Source of the DNA: an uncultured Clostridia bacterium
Lineage (GTDB): Bacteria; Bacillota; Clostridia; Saccharofermentanales; Saccharofermentanaceae
DNA length: 64,000 nt
Assembly: GCA_946537885.1 (NCBI GenBank)
Contig: CAMNGC010000008.1
Coordinates: 23,475-87,474 of the forward strand
Reading direction: 5' to 3'
The translations under genes and the position numbers were made by a program. Shown here piece by piece: positions 24,524 through 32,747 of this stretch (positions are counted from its first letter, which is position 1; each line of letters opens with the position of its first letter). The notes beneath the pieces were generated by a model. It had not been told where the DNA came from and did not search any database. It was given only the letters and a program-made list of their open reading frames with translations.

Positions 24524-25954
24524 TTAAAGAATACCCATAGCCTCTACGTTAGTTGTGAATACGTCAACAGCTGCTGCAGGGGAGTCGATATCGCCAGCAA
24601 GGTAAGAGTTAACAATATTGTTGAACTCGTCGTTGATAGCCTGGTCGTTCTCACCTACTGTAGAGTTGTCAATGCCCTGAGCTGCTGCAAGCAGAACTGC
24701 TGCAGGGTTCTGGCCACCGAGCCAATCGAGTGCGAAGCTAGCATCGTTAGCGATGTCAGTCATGATAGATACGGAGTTAACGAACTCACCGTTAGCTGCC
24801 ATATCCTGGAGAGAAGCCTCGTTGATAGCAACTGCTCTCATGATCTCAGCTACAGAAGCCTTCATATCGCAGTACTTAGAAGCCATCATCCATGTGCCGC
24901 CCCAGAAGAAGGAAGCAGGAGCATTTACAAGACCCCAGTTACCAGCTGTAGGGTTGGAACCATCACCAAGACCCATGGAGAACTTAGCGAGCCACATAGG
25001 ACCCCAGTAAGAAAGAACTGTCTCGTTGGACATGTTAGCTGTCCAAGCATCGCCCCACTGAGATGTCTTGAATGTAAGATCCTCATCATAGAGAGTCTTA
25101 GCGAGATCGAAGTAATCCATCATAACAGGATCAACAACAACTTCACCGTTTACGATCCAAGCGGATGTACGTGTGTTGAGGTAAGCTCTCCAGATATCAT
25201 CTGTACCGGAAATAGCCTTTACCTTGCCGTCAGACTCAGTATTGATTGTGCGGCATGTCTCTGTGAAAGCATCCCAAGACTCGAAGAATGCTGCAACATC
25301 CTCGGGCTCAGAAACACCAAGGTACTGCTCTGCAAGTGTTCTGTTGTAGAAAACACCGCAAGGGCAAGCCTGCCATGCAAGACCCTTGATTACATCGTTG
25401 TCGTCAGCTGCGAACTGAAGTGTGTAGTTGTACATCTCAGATGTCTCAGCATAAGCGATACCGATGTCATTGATTGCCAATGTGTTGTCAGAGTTCATGT
25501 ACTTAGAAGCGTAGTCAGCGTCGCAGACGAAGATGTCAGGAGCGTCCTCACCGGAAGCCAGAACCTGGTCAAGCTTTGTCTGGTAAGTATTGGACTCAGT
25601 TGTCTCCATTGTATAATCTTTGCCCCAGTAAGCATCTACCAGGCCGGGGAACTCCTCGTTCCAACCGTAGATCAATACGCCGTCGCCTTCATCCTCAACT
25701 TCAGCAACTGTCTTCTCGAAGAAGCTGGAAGCAGCAGGAGCCTCAGTCTCTTCAGGAGCCTCAGTCTCTTCAGGAGCTTCTGTCTCTTCGGGAGCTTCTG
25801 TCTCTTCGGGAGCTTCTGTCTCTTCAGGAGCCTCTGTCTCAGCTGCGGGAGCAGCTGTTGTCTCTTCAGAGTCATCATCCTTGGAGCAAGCAGCAACTAC
25901 GCCGAGAACCATTGCCAAAGACAACATCAAAGCAACAATTTTCTTTGTCTTCAT
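24524..25954 (-). CDS. Sugar-binding lipoprotein of the cellodextrin ABC importer
   Basis: The 476-residue precursor has a lipoprotein signal ending VVAAC (Cys23). Then comes an acidic stalk of five or more TEAPEE repeats (about 38-74, an 18-base DNA repeat near 25738-25832), followed by a type 1 solute-binding domain: DGVLIYGWNEEFPGLVDAYW, ASGEDAPDIFVCDADYASKYM, VFYNRTLAEQYLG and WGGTWMMASKYCD. It should sit on the outer face of the membrane and deliver sugar to the two permeases that follow. The link to cello-oligosaccharides is inferred from the phosphorylase genes. AGGAGG before the ATG at 25954 supports the start. Confidence 0.9.
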   Translation of the reverse strand: MKTKKIVALMLSLAMVLGVVAACSKDDDSEETTAAPAAETEAPEETEAPEETEAPEETEAPEETEAPEETEAPAASSFFEKTVAEVEDEGDGVLIYGWNEEFPGLVDAYWGKDYTMETTESNTYQTKLDQVLASGEDAPDIFVCDADYASKYMNSDNTLAINDIGIAYAETSEMYNYTLQFAADDNDVIKGLAWQACPCGVFYNRTLAEQYLGVSEPEDVAAFFESWDAFTETCRTINTESDGKVKAISGTDDIWRAYLNTRTSAWIVNGEVVVDPVMMDYFDLAKTLYDEDLTFKTSQWGDAWTANMSNETVLSYWGPMWLAKFSMGLGDGSNPTAGNWGLVNAPASFFWGGTWMMASKYCDMKASVAEIMRAVAINEASLQDMAANGEFVNSVSIMTDIANDASFALDWLGGQNPAAVLLAAAQGIDNSTVGENDQAINDEFNNIVNSYLAGDIDSPAAAVDVFTTNVEAMGIL

Positions 25955-26095
25955 TGTTTTTGCCTCCTCATAAATAAGGTTTTATTTTCTGTCCATTAGG
26001 ACCAAACTTTGCTTGCGCTTCCGGTACTGCCCTTCAGCGCGATCCGCCTGCCTTGAATGCACATAGTATCCAAAAACACGGATTCTTACAGTGGA

Positions 26096-26124
26096 AGTTT
26101 ACAACAAATCGTACAGAGTTGCAA
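26096..26124 (-). promoter_or_regulatory. Promoter of the cellodextrin ABC operon
   Basis: TTGCAA (26119-26124) and TAAACT (26096-26101) are 17 bases apart on the minus strand. The leader is about 135 bases. In the stretch 25955-26220 I see no other gene. An imperfect inverted repeat (CGATTAGCAC... and ...CTCATCG, about 26138-26180) upstream of the promoter could be a regulator site. Confidence 0.55.
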
Positions 26125-26220
26125 CATTTTTTTGTGCGATTAGCACGGATGAGCGAAAATCCGATCTGCTCTCATCGTCAATTTCCCCATATATATAGGC
26201 AAATTAGGTCGTTTTCGAGC

Positions 26221-27324
26221 TTATATGACCCCATATACGGTTCTTCCGTAACGATTCAGGTATTCTGCAAAATTATTCAAATCTACTGTAGTATGGGCAG
26301 TTTCCCCATTCACTTTGCCATAGATCTCAGCGGTCGCAGTAGTGGCGCCGGGAGCCTGGCATGCGATAAAGCTGACCTCGCACTCCTCTACCTCGGTATC
26401 CTCATCGACCGAATCCGCGAGGGCATCCGCCAGAGCTTTCTTAAATCCATCATAATCTTCTGCTGTCGACGCGATAGTTACATATTGACCGGTAAGCATG
26501 TCAAAGGATGCATATTCGGTAGAACTGTTTATGGTTTCTTCTCCCCTTGCAACCGTATAAGTCATGATTACGCTTAAAACTCTGCCATTATCTGAATATG
26601 CGTAGCTTATCCTTACATCATATTGCTCGAAAGGCTTATCCTGCCGATCATCTTTCTCATTATCATCATCATCTTCTACCTCATCGTTTTCTTCGTCCGC
26701 CTCCTCTGTCTGATCGGGCATCATACCATCCAGACTCAGCTCGGCCCTGGCCTCTGCAATACATCTTGCATAAGCCCCGTCAGCCTCGCTATAGAAGCCG
26801 TCAAGGATCAGATTAACAGCTGCGGTTACATTCTCGACACCGGCATCCAGCAAAAGTCTGTCACCGCTCATCGTTGCCAGCGTCAGGCCATCCTCGGTAA
26901 TATAACTCTCAGAAAAACTCTCGGATTCCGCTTTAATAAGATCGGTCAGATCCGTCTCGGTCAATTCCGAGAAATCAACACGTTCGGGCGAAGGCGTCGG
27001 TGTCGGGGAAGGGATCTCGGTCGGTGTGGGAGTCGCTGTCGGCGCAGATGTAGGCGTCGGAGTAACGATCTCCGTTTCATCGGGAACATACTCTTCGGTC
27101 TCAGAGATCTCCTGCTCTTCTTCAGGAGCAGTCTCATCGCTTGCGATCGGCATAGGATTCGTAACTTCAGTCTCCTCGTTTGTCTCTTCCTCGTCGCTGA
27201 TGGAATCCTTGAGGTCATCTAAGCCGTCCTTCAACTTATCAGTGTCAACCGTACAGGATGAAATTACCATACAAAAAGCCGTCATGACCGATACTACAGA
27301 TAATCTGTGAGCTGTTCTTTTCAT
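26221..27324 (-). CDS. Lipoprotein with Pro/Thr stalk, unknown function
   Basis: The 367-residue precursor has a lipobox VISSC (Cys24), then TVDTDKLKDGLDDLKDSI, an acidic segment and a TPTP-rich stalk (about 80-117). A globular domain follows (about 120-367), split by another Glu/Asp-rich stretch (EEADEENDEVEDDDDNEKDD). The globular part contains DVRISYAYSDNGRVLSVIMTYTVARG, which looks like a beta-sandwich, and resembles lipoproteins with a secreted DUF3298/RsiV-like core, though I am not sure. The first residues after Cys24 closely resemble those of the GH3 lipoprotein at 57054. Start supported by GGAGG nine bases before ATG 27324. It lies directly behind a terminator hairpin. Confidence 0.75.
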   Translation of the reverse strand: MKRTAHRLSVVSVMTAFCMVISSCTVDTDKLKDGLDDLKDSISDEEETNEETEVTNPMPIASDETAPEEEQEISETEEYVPDETEIVTPTPTSAPTATPTPTEIPSPTPTPSPERVDFSELTETDLTDLIKAESESFSESYITEDGLTLATMSGDRLLLDAGVENVTAAVNLILDGFYSEADGAYARCIAEARAELSLDGMMPDQTEEADEENDEVEDDDDNEKDDRQDKPFEQYDVRISYAYSDNGRVLSVIMTYTVARGEETINSSTEYASFDMLTGQYVTIASTAEDYDGFKKALADALADSVDEDTEVEECEVSFIACQAPGATTATAEIYGKVNGETAHTTVDLNNFAEYLNRYGRTVYGVI

Positions 27325-27347
27325 ATACCTGATCCTCCCAATAAAAT

Positions 27348-27391
27348 AACAACCGAAAGTATATATAGATTCATTATACTTTTCGGTTGTT
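27348..27391 (-). terminator. Terminator closing the seven-gene lipoprotein/permease locus
   Basis: AACAACCGAAAGTATA pairs with TATACTTTTCGGTTGTT with one bulged base, a stem of about 16 pairs. On the minus strand ATTTTATT follows. The stem contains TATAAT (minus strand, 27373-27378), which could serve as the -10 box of the next lipoprotein gene, although no -35 box is evident. Confidence 0.75.
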
Positions 27392-27417
27392 AAATTTATG
27401 TTGCATTATGGTTTTAT

Positions 27418-28644
27418 TCAGGTCTCCGAGGATGCCGGCAGACCGGGGATCTCGCCTTCTGCTTCGTCAGGGTCGATCTCTTCTTCCCTGACCTGTTCAG
27501 CCGTAAACTTACGGATCTTAAGCACCAGCATTATGATGCCGATGATCAGCAGGAGCGTTCCTAAGATGATCAGGATCATATCAACGAAAAGGTGTTCCGT
27601 CGTTATCCTGGCGGCTTTCTCCCAGTAAGGTATCTCAACGCCTTCCGGCAGTTCATTCTCTCCCAAAGGCACCATAAAATCCCATACTTTTGTAAAGAAG
27701 AATCTTCCGGTAACATCTACGACCAGCATCTTAGGGTCGTCAGAAGAATAGTTTGGGAGAGCTGCGATCATATCGTTGACGGCGACACCCTTTACGGCTT
27801 CCGGAAGAAAAGCTTCGTAGCACTGGATGGCTACGTCTTCCAGCTGATCATTGGCGAAGTAATTTTCGATCGTCGAAAAGTACATATATACTCGCGGTTC
27901 GTCCGTCCCCGCATCATTGTCTATACTGCTTCCGGGTTCTGATACCACACCTGCTACCGTATACTGATTCCCCCACAAAGAGATCTTAAACCCGACTACA
28001 TCGTAGGAGCTGAAAAACCTCCATGCAAGAACATCATTGATAACAACCTGATTCGGGTCCGTACAGATCTCGGGCAGAAAGCCTCCTGACATATACATGA
28101 AAGGATGGAAGGCCGCAAAGTTGCCTCCGACGCCCACTACATCACAAGCAGTCACGTAAGGAGCCGCATTTGATCCCGACTCGGGAACGGTAGCTGCTTC
28201 GCTCTTCATAAAGGTAGACCAGCAATCCTCCCAATTATTCGGTGTTCCGTCACTGTTCAAACCCCTTTTGGCAGATGACTCGTTAAGAGTATCGGCAGCG
28301 CTCTGAAGGGCTTTACGCACATCGGCAATATCGGTCCTTTTAAGGGACGTCTCACCGTCGATATATCTGGCAGGCTCGCTGCTGCCGGCAGGCCTTGAAC
28401 CCGAAGCATAGACTCTTACATGTCTGTAATCATCTCCCCCGCTCTGACCCCATACTTCCTCCATCCTGGAATCATATCTGTCAGATACGAGGATAGCCGC
28501 CCTGATGGATCCGGTAGCAAGCATTACTATCGCTGCCAGAAGCACCCAGAAAGGAGCCGCAAGGACGATCTTCTTAAAGTTGTGCTTGCTGTTGGCACCG
28601 AACTTTTTGAAATAATTCTTTATTCCGTCAATAATAAACATCAT
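27418..28644 (-). CDS. MacB-core-like membrane protein with only two helices
   Basis: The 408-residue protein has one N-terminal helix (about 28-48), an extracellular domain (about 50-355) and one C-terminal helix (about 360-382) with a short acidic tail. The domain has features of the MacB periplasmic core: VGGNFAAFHPFMYMSGGFLP, QVVINDVLAWRFFSSYDVVGFKISLWGNQYTVAGVVSEPG. A true MacB/FtsX permease has three helices after the core plus a partner ATPase; both are missing here. It follows the coiled-coil adaptor by 15 bases, an arrangement that echoes MacAB pairs, so it probably forms a complex with that adaptor. Function unknown. Confidence 0.75.
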   Translation of the reverse strand: MMFIIDGIKNYFKKFGANSKHNFKKIVLAAPFWVLLAAIVMLATGSIRAAILVSDRYDSRMEEVWGQSGGDDYRHVRVYASGSRPAGSSEPARYIDGETSLKRTDIADVRKALQSAADTLNESSAKRGLNSDGTPNNWEDCWSTFMKSEAATVPESGSNAAPYVTACDVVGVGGNFAAFHPFMYMSGGFLPEICTDPNQVVINDVLAWRFFSSYDVVGFKISLWGNQYTVAGVVSEPGSSIDNDAGTDEPRVYMYFSTIENYFANDQLEDVAIQCYEAFLPEAVKGVAVNDMIAALPNYSSDDPKMLVVDVTGRFFFTKVWDFMVPLGENELPEGVEIPYWEKAARITTEHLFVDMILIILGTLLLIIGIIMLVLKIRKFTAEQVREEEIDPDEAEGEIPGLPASSET

Positions 28645-28659
28645 TGTCGGCGTCTCCCC

Positions 28660-30450
28660 TTACTTCTTTGTGTAGTCTTCAAGACGGACTCTGTCGCCGT
28701 CGTGCAAAGGCTCTTCACTTCTGATAACTATCATATTATCGCCAAGTTCGTTCCCCTGAGCTGAGATCGCGGACATGGAACCGTCCGTAGCTTCAACGGT
28801 AACATCTACACGCTTAACCGTGTACTTATCTCCGAGAGGACCTGAGCTGGACTCGATAATATATACGAATTTACCGCTGTTATCCTCATTGATGGCGCTG
28901 CTGGAGATTACTCTGTCATAGTCGCTGTTAGCTCTGTCTGCAACAACGGTTATACTCTCGCCGGGATATGCGTAGGAGTCAACGGAACACTTGACCAGTC
29001 TGCTCTCACGAGGGTTTTCCGGATCCGGCTTGATATTTATGATCTCAACCTTGCTGAGCCAGTAGCTGTCGCAGGAAAGGGTCATGCCGACATAGAAATT
29101 CTGAGCGACTTTCGCATCGAAATTAAATGTTACGGAACACTGACGTGATGACTCATCGGGGATTATGGTAAATACCGTAGACTTCGCCTCAAGCACTGCT
29201 CCTGCCTCCGCTGCCATATCGTAGATATAGCCGTAATCAGTGGCAACGATCTCATTTACCTCCATGGAAGCTTCGATATCCTCGATCTTCTTGCGGGTCT
29301 CTTCGATCTGCTGATTACGGTCATTTACCTTATCAGCCTCACGGTCTGCATTGATCCCCGCCTCTACCTGAGCATCCGAATAAGTCCTTCTGGCGCTGTT
29401 AAGGCTGTTCTGTGCCTGAGTGACGCTGTTCTGCGCATCACTTACGGAAGGAAGGCTCTCGGCTGCCTCGATCGCGCTCTGTGCTTCCTCGATTATTCCG
29501 TTTACTTCTGCAAGACGACCGGATGCATCATCAAGCCTTGCCTGGGCAGATGCAAGCTGAGATTCGAGCTGGCCTCTCTGGACCAGAAGCTCATCACGCT
29601 GAGCGCAGAGGTCATCGATAGCACTCGTGTCGGGAGCGGGAGTCGGTGTGGGTGTAGCAGGCGCCGACTCTGTTGTCTCGCCTGTCTCTTCTGATGAAGC
29701 TGTCTCGGAAGGCGCTGCGGTCTCGGAAGGGACTGTCTCATCAGTTGTGGGAGGGACTGCCGCTGCTGCCGGATCTACCGGAGTAGGCGTAGGCGTTCCG
29801 AGAACTACAAATACATTGATATTTGTTTCCAGTGTCTCGATCTGAGCATTAATGGCGTCGATCTGCTGATTGATATCCTCGACCGTATCGGAAGCAGATG
29901 ATACTTCGGCCTGTAAAGCTACAACCGTAGCCTGATTGGAGTTGATAACGTCATTTGCTGCGGCGATGGTCGCATCTCTGCCCTGAGCCTGCGCCAGCGT
30001 CTCATTAGCCTGATTAAGGAGCGACTCGGCATCACTGATGGCCTGTGTATAAGAACTGTAATCCGTGGAGCTGTTGCTACGGCTGTCGTACTCCGCTTCT
30101 CTCTCGAGATCACGAAGTGTTGTCCTAAGCGTAGCAAGTTCTTCCGAATCCTCGGCGGGCTTAAGAGTCATAACAACGGTGCCGGGCTCGACATAGTCAT
30201 AGTTGCCCAAAAGCACTTCATTGACAGTTCTGCCTTCAACGCCCTTAACCTCAGTCTTGTTATCTACAACAATCGTTCCCGTAGCACTGTTTGTATAGGA
30301 AAGATTGCCTCTTACGGCATAAGCTCCGATAACCTTCGGGATCGTCATATTCATGATCGTATTTGAGAAAAATGTCAGGAGCAAGAGTGCGGCCACAAAA
30401 CCGATTATTGCTTTTACTACCCATTTTCTGCTTTTTTTCTTGTTTGCCAT
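28660..30450 (-). CDS. HlyD/MacA-like coiled-coil adaptor protein
   Basis: The 596-residue protein has one N-terminal helix (about 11-31). A lipoyl-like half-motif follows (VEGRTVNEVLLGNYDYVEPGTVVMTL), then a long coiled coil (about 95-400), a second lipoyl/barrel segment (NEIVATDYGYIYDMAAEAGAVLEAKSTVFTI) and a C-terminal beta domain. This is the layout of RND/MacA-type membrane fusion proteins. The coiled coil is interrupted by a Pro/Thr/Ser-rich loop of about 55 residues (TPTPTP at both ends) at the hairpin tip, where Gram-negative adaptors meet an outer-membrane channel. In a Gram-positive cell that tip could span the wall. It is located between sugar-type permeases and the MacB-core protein. 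Confidence 0.8.
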   Translation of the reverse strand: MANKKKSRKWVVKAIIGFVAALLLLTFFSNTIMNMTIPKVIGAYAVRGNLSYTNSATGTIVVDNKTEVKGVEGRTVNEVLLGNYDYVEPGTVVMTLKPAEDSEELATLRTTLRDLEREAEYDSRSNSSTDYSSYTQAISDAESLLNQANETLAQAQGRDATIAAANDVINSNQATVVALQAEVSSASDTVEDINQQIDAINAQIETLETNINVFVVLGTPTPTPVDPAAAAVPPTTDETVPSETAAPSETASSEETGETTESAPATPTPTPAPDTSAIDDLCAQRDELLVQRGQLESQLASAQARLDDASGRLAEVNGIIEEAQSAIEAAESLPSVSDAQNSVTQAQNSLNSARRTYSDAQVEAGINADREADKVNDRNQQIEETRKKIEDIEASMEVNEIVATDYGYIYDMAAEAGAVLEAKSTVFTIIPDESSRQCSVTFNFDAKVAQNFYVGMTLSCDSYWLSKVEIINIKPDPENPRESRLVKCSVDSYAYPGESITVVADRANSDYDRVISSSAINEDNSGKFVYIIESSSGPLGDKYTVKRVDVTVEATDGSMSAISAQGNELGDNMIVIRSEEPLHDGDRVRLEDYTKK

Positions 30451-30464
30451 ATAAGCATCCTCCC

Positions 30465-31520
30465 TTACTTAACTCCGGATCGAGAGATTCCCTCGACCAA
30501 GTATTCTTCGCCTCTGAGGAATATCAGGAGCGGTGGTATCATGTACAACGCCGATGCGGCGAAAGCGATTCCTATCTCCGCCGAATTGATCTGAGACAGG
30601 AAGACCGACAAGGGCTGTTTATCCGGATCGGTCAGCAGGACCAGAGGCTGCTCAACCATATTCCAGTAATCGATAAACAACAATATTACAAGCGCATAGA
30701 TCGCACTCTTACATGTGGGCAGGGCGATATGTATAAATATCTGCCACTCATTGGCGCCGTCAAGCTTCGCCGCCTCGATATAGGCCGAAGGGATCTGACG
30801 CATATATTTGGTGAGCAGGAAGATACTGAATGTCGAGAATACACCCGGAAGGATGATCGCCCACTCGGTATTCAAGATGCCCAGCTTGTCCGAGATCATG
30901 TAGTTAGGGACCAGCGTTACCTGGAAAGGCATCAGCATAAGGATGATATACGAAAAGAAGAGCACTTCTCTTCTCTTGCGTCTGTACCTTGCAAAGCTAT
31001 AGGATGCCAGACAAGCGACAATCATCTGTCCTGCTACGATAGGAACCACCAAAACAAAGGAATTCCAGAACTTGAGCAGATATGTGGGGCTCATGAACAA
31101 CAGATTCTTATACTGCTCGAAAGTAACCTGCTGAGGCACGAGCTTAAGTGTCGGGGTTTTCGATAAGAAGGTGGCACCGCCTGATGCGTATCCCGACAGA
31201 CTGTTAAAGATCACTCCGTAGTTATCCACGATCTCGTCAGAAGACATGAAAGAATTAAGGAATGTAAAGAAGATCGGGATTATGGCAAGCAGAGCGGCTA
31301 TGGATGCCACTATTATGCCGAGTGCCGTTAAGATCTTGTGATTGATATTGCGACGTCTCTCATTGGCAAGGGATATCTTCTTGGATCTTCTGAAGAATTC
31401 GGCTCTCTGCTCTTCCGTCATCGCCTCGAAGAAGGACTCGGTCTTCGGTGTCTCGAGATAGACATTACGCCTTGCCAGTGTAGCCTGTTTGCGCCTTTGT
31501 GCCTGAAGTTCATTATTCAT
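30465..31520 (-). CDS. Carbohydrate ABC transporter permease, MalG type (second locus)
   Basis: The 351-residue protein has a longer cytoplasmic N terminus than usual (about 75 residues, basic, with AEFFRRSKKISLANERRR), then six helices. The EAA loop YIEAAKLDGANEWQIFIHIALPTCKSA is present and the C-terminal end GISRSGVK is typical of the family. It pairs with the MalF-type gene three bases upstream. The substrate cannot be read from sequence; the three large lipoproteins upstream would be its binding partners. No ATPase nearby. Confidence 0.88.
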   Translation of the reverse strand: MNNELQAQRRKQATLARRNVYLETPKTESFFEAMTEEQRAEFFRRSKKISLANERRRNINHKILTALGIIVASIAALLAIIPIFFTFLNSFMSSDEIVDNYGVIFNSLSGYASGGATFLSKTPTLKLVPQQVTFEQYKNLLFMSPTYLLKFWNSFVLVVPIVAGQMIVACLASYSFARYRRKRREVLFFSYIILMLMPFQVTLVPNYMISDKLGILNTEWAIILPGVFSTFSIFLLTKYMRQIPSAYIEAAKLDGANEWQIFIHIALPTCKSAIYALVILLFIDYWNMVEQPLVLLTDPDKQPLSVFLSQINSAEIGIAFAASALYMIPPLLIFLRGEEYLVEGISRSGVK

Positions 31521-31523
31521 AAT

Positions 31524-32561
31524 TTACTCCTCCACATCGGCATCGAATTTGGATTCTGCAAAGAACAGAACACCTACGATGATTATCATCGCCACGCACA
31601 TGATTATGGCACCGCTGCTGAGCTTGCTGTAATCCAGGTGCGTAAACGCATTATTCATAAAGTGCTGCAACATATAAAGCGTATCGTAAGGATAATCGCC
31701 CGTAAGCAGATATACCTCACGGAATATCTTAAATGAGCTGATAAGGGACATGATGGCCACGAAGAAGACCGTAGGACTCAGGTAGTACATCTTGATCCTG
31801 AAAAATCTTGTAAGAGCATTGGCACCGTCCATCTTGGCTGACTCGATGACTTCCGTCGGGATATTGTTCAGGGCAGCCAGGAAAAGGACCATATTGTAAC
31901 CCAGATTCTTCCAAAGGAAGAGGAGCATGATGACGACCTGTGCCTTAGAGGACTTCATCCAGTCAACGGGGTCCGCTCCGAACCAGTCTGCAAACCAACC
32001 GTTTAATACACCGTTATAGCTGAAGAATACCTGCCAGATAAGCACGATGGATGCGACCGGCACCATCATCGGATTAAGCAGGATGCTCCTGAAGACACTC
32101 TTTCCGGGAAGACCGGAATTAAGGAGAAGAGCCAGAAGCAAGGCCAGGATAACCGCCAACGGGACAGATATCGCCGCGAAGGTCAGTGTGTTCTTGGCAG
32201 CCTTAACAAAGGCTTCGTTTGAAATCGTTCTTGAATAATTGGTAAAACCTACAAAGTCCGTATTTGTGGACGAGCGCTGAAAAGACGTCTTGATCAGTTT
32301 GACCAAGGGCCAGAAAAAGAAAATTACAACGCCTGCCAGACTGGGCAAAAGGTAGAGCGTAAACTCTCCCCATTCTAAGAACTTTCTTCTGCGCCTCAGT
32401 TTGAGCTTCTTGGACTTGATCGCTTTACGGACAGCAGGATCCTCGTTCACCGCTGTAATAGCATTGGAACGCTTCTGCTTCTTTGAACTAACACTCTCGA
32501 CTGTAGCTGCCTTATTCTCGACAGTTGTATCGGCCTGTGTAAAATCCGTGTACTTTCCCAT
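31524..32561 (-). CDS. Carbohydrate ABC transporter permease, MalF/UgpA type (second locus)
   Basis: The 345-residue protein has a basic cytoplasmic N terminus (about 70 residues), six helices, the motif VGFTNYSRTI after helix one, and the EAA loop EVIESAKMDGANALTRFFRIKM. Unlike the MalF-type protein of the cellodextrin locus it has no large external insert. It is separated from the last large lipoprotein gene by a strong terminator. A TATAAT box at 32587-32592 without a convincing -35 may restart transcription. Confidence 0.9.
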   Translation of the reverse strand: MGKYTDFTQADTTVENKAATVESVSSKKQKRSNAITAVNEDPAVRKAIKSKKLKLRRRRKFLEWGEFTLYLLPSLAGVVIFFFWPLVKLIKTSFQRSSTNTDFVGFTNYSRTISNEAFVKAAKNTLTFAAISVPLAVILALLLALLLNSGLPGKSVFRSILLNPMMVPVASIVLIWQVFFSYNGVLNGWFADWFGADPVDWMKSSKAQVVIMLLFLWKNLGYNMVLFLAALNNIPTEVIESAKMDGANALTRFFRIKMYYLSPTVFFVAIMSLISSFKIFREVYLLTGDYPYDTLYMLQHFMNNAFTHLDYSKLSSGAIIMCVAMIIIVGVLFFAESKFDADVEE

Positions 32562-32699
32562 ATTCCTTTCCTCTCATTGCTTTCCTATTATAGACGAAAG
32601 CTTTTTGGTGTTTGTTGCATCGAATTCACATTTTCGATAGAAAGAGTCCTTTTATATTAAACTTTTATTACAAACATCCCACCGCCTGTAGCGAAGCGC

Positions 32700-32730
32700 A
32701 AAAAGGGGACTGCAATTTCTTGCAGCCCCC
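32700..32730 (-). terminator. Terminator between the large lipoproteins and the permeases
   Basis: GGGGACTGCAA pairs with TTGCAGCCCC (one bulged A) around TTTC at 32705-32730. On the minus strand TTTTTGCGC follows. Like the hairpin at 24461-24489 it lies directly behind binding-protein genes. Confidence 0.82.
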
Positions 32731-32747
32731 ACATGTGATCACATTTT

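Noticed and set aside
27418..30450. Canonical MacAB efflux pump
   Set aside because: The MacB-like protein lacks the ATPase domain and two of four helices, and the genes sit with sugar-type permeases.
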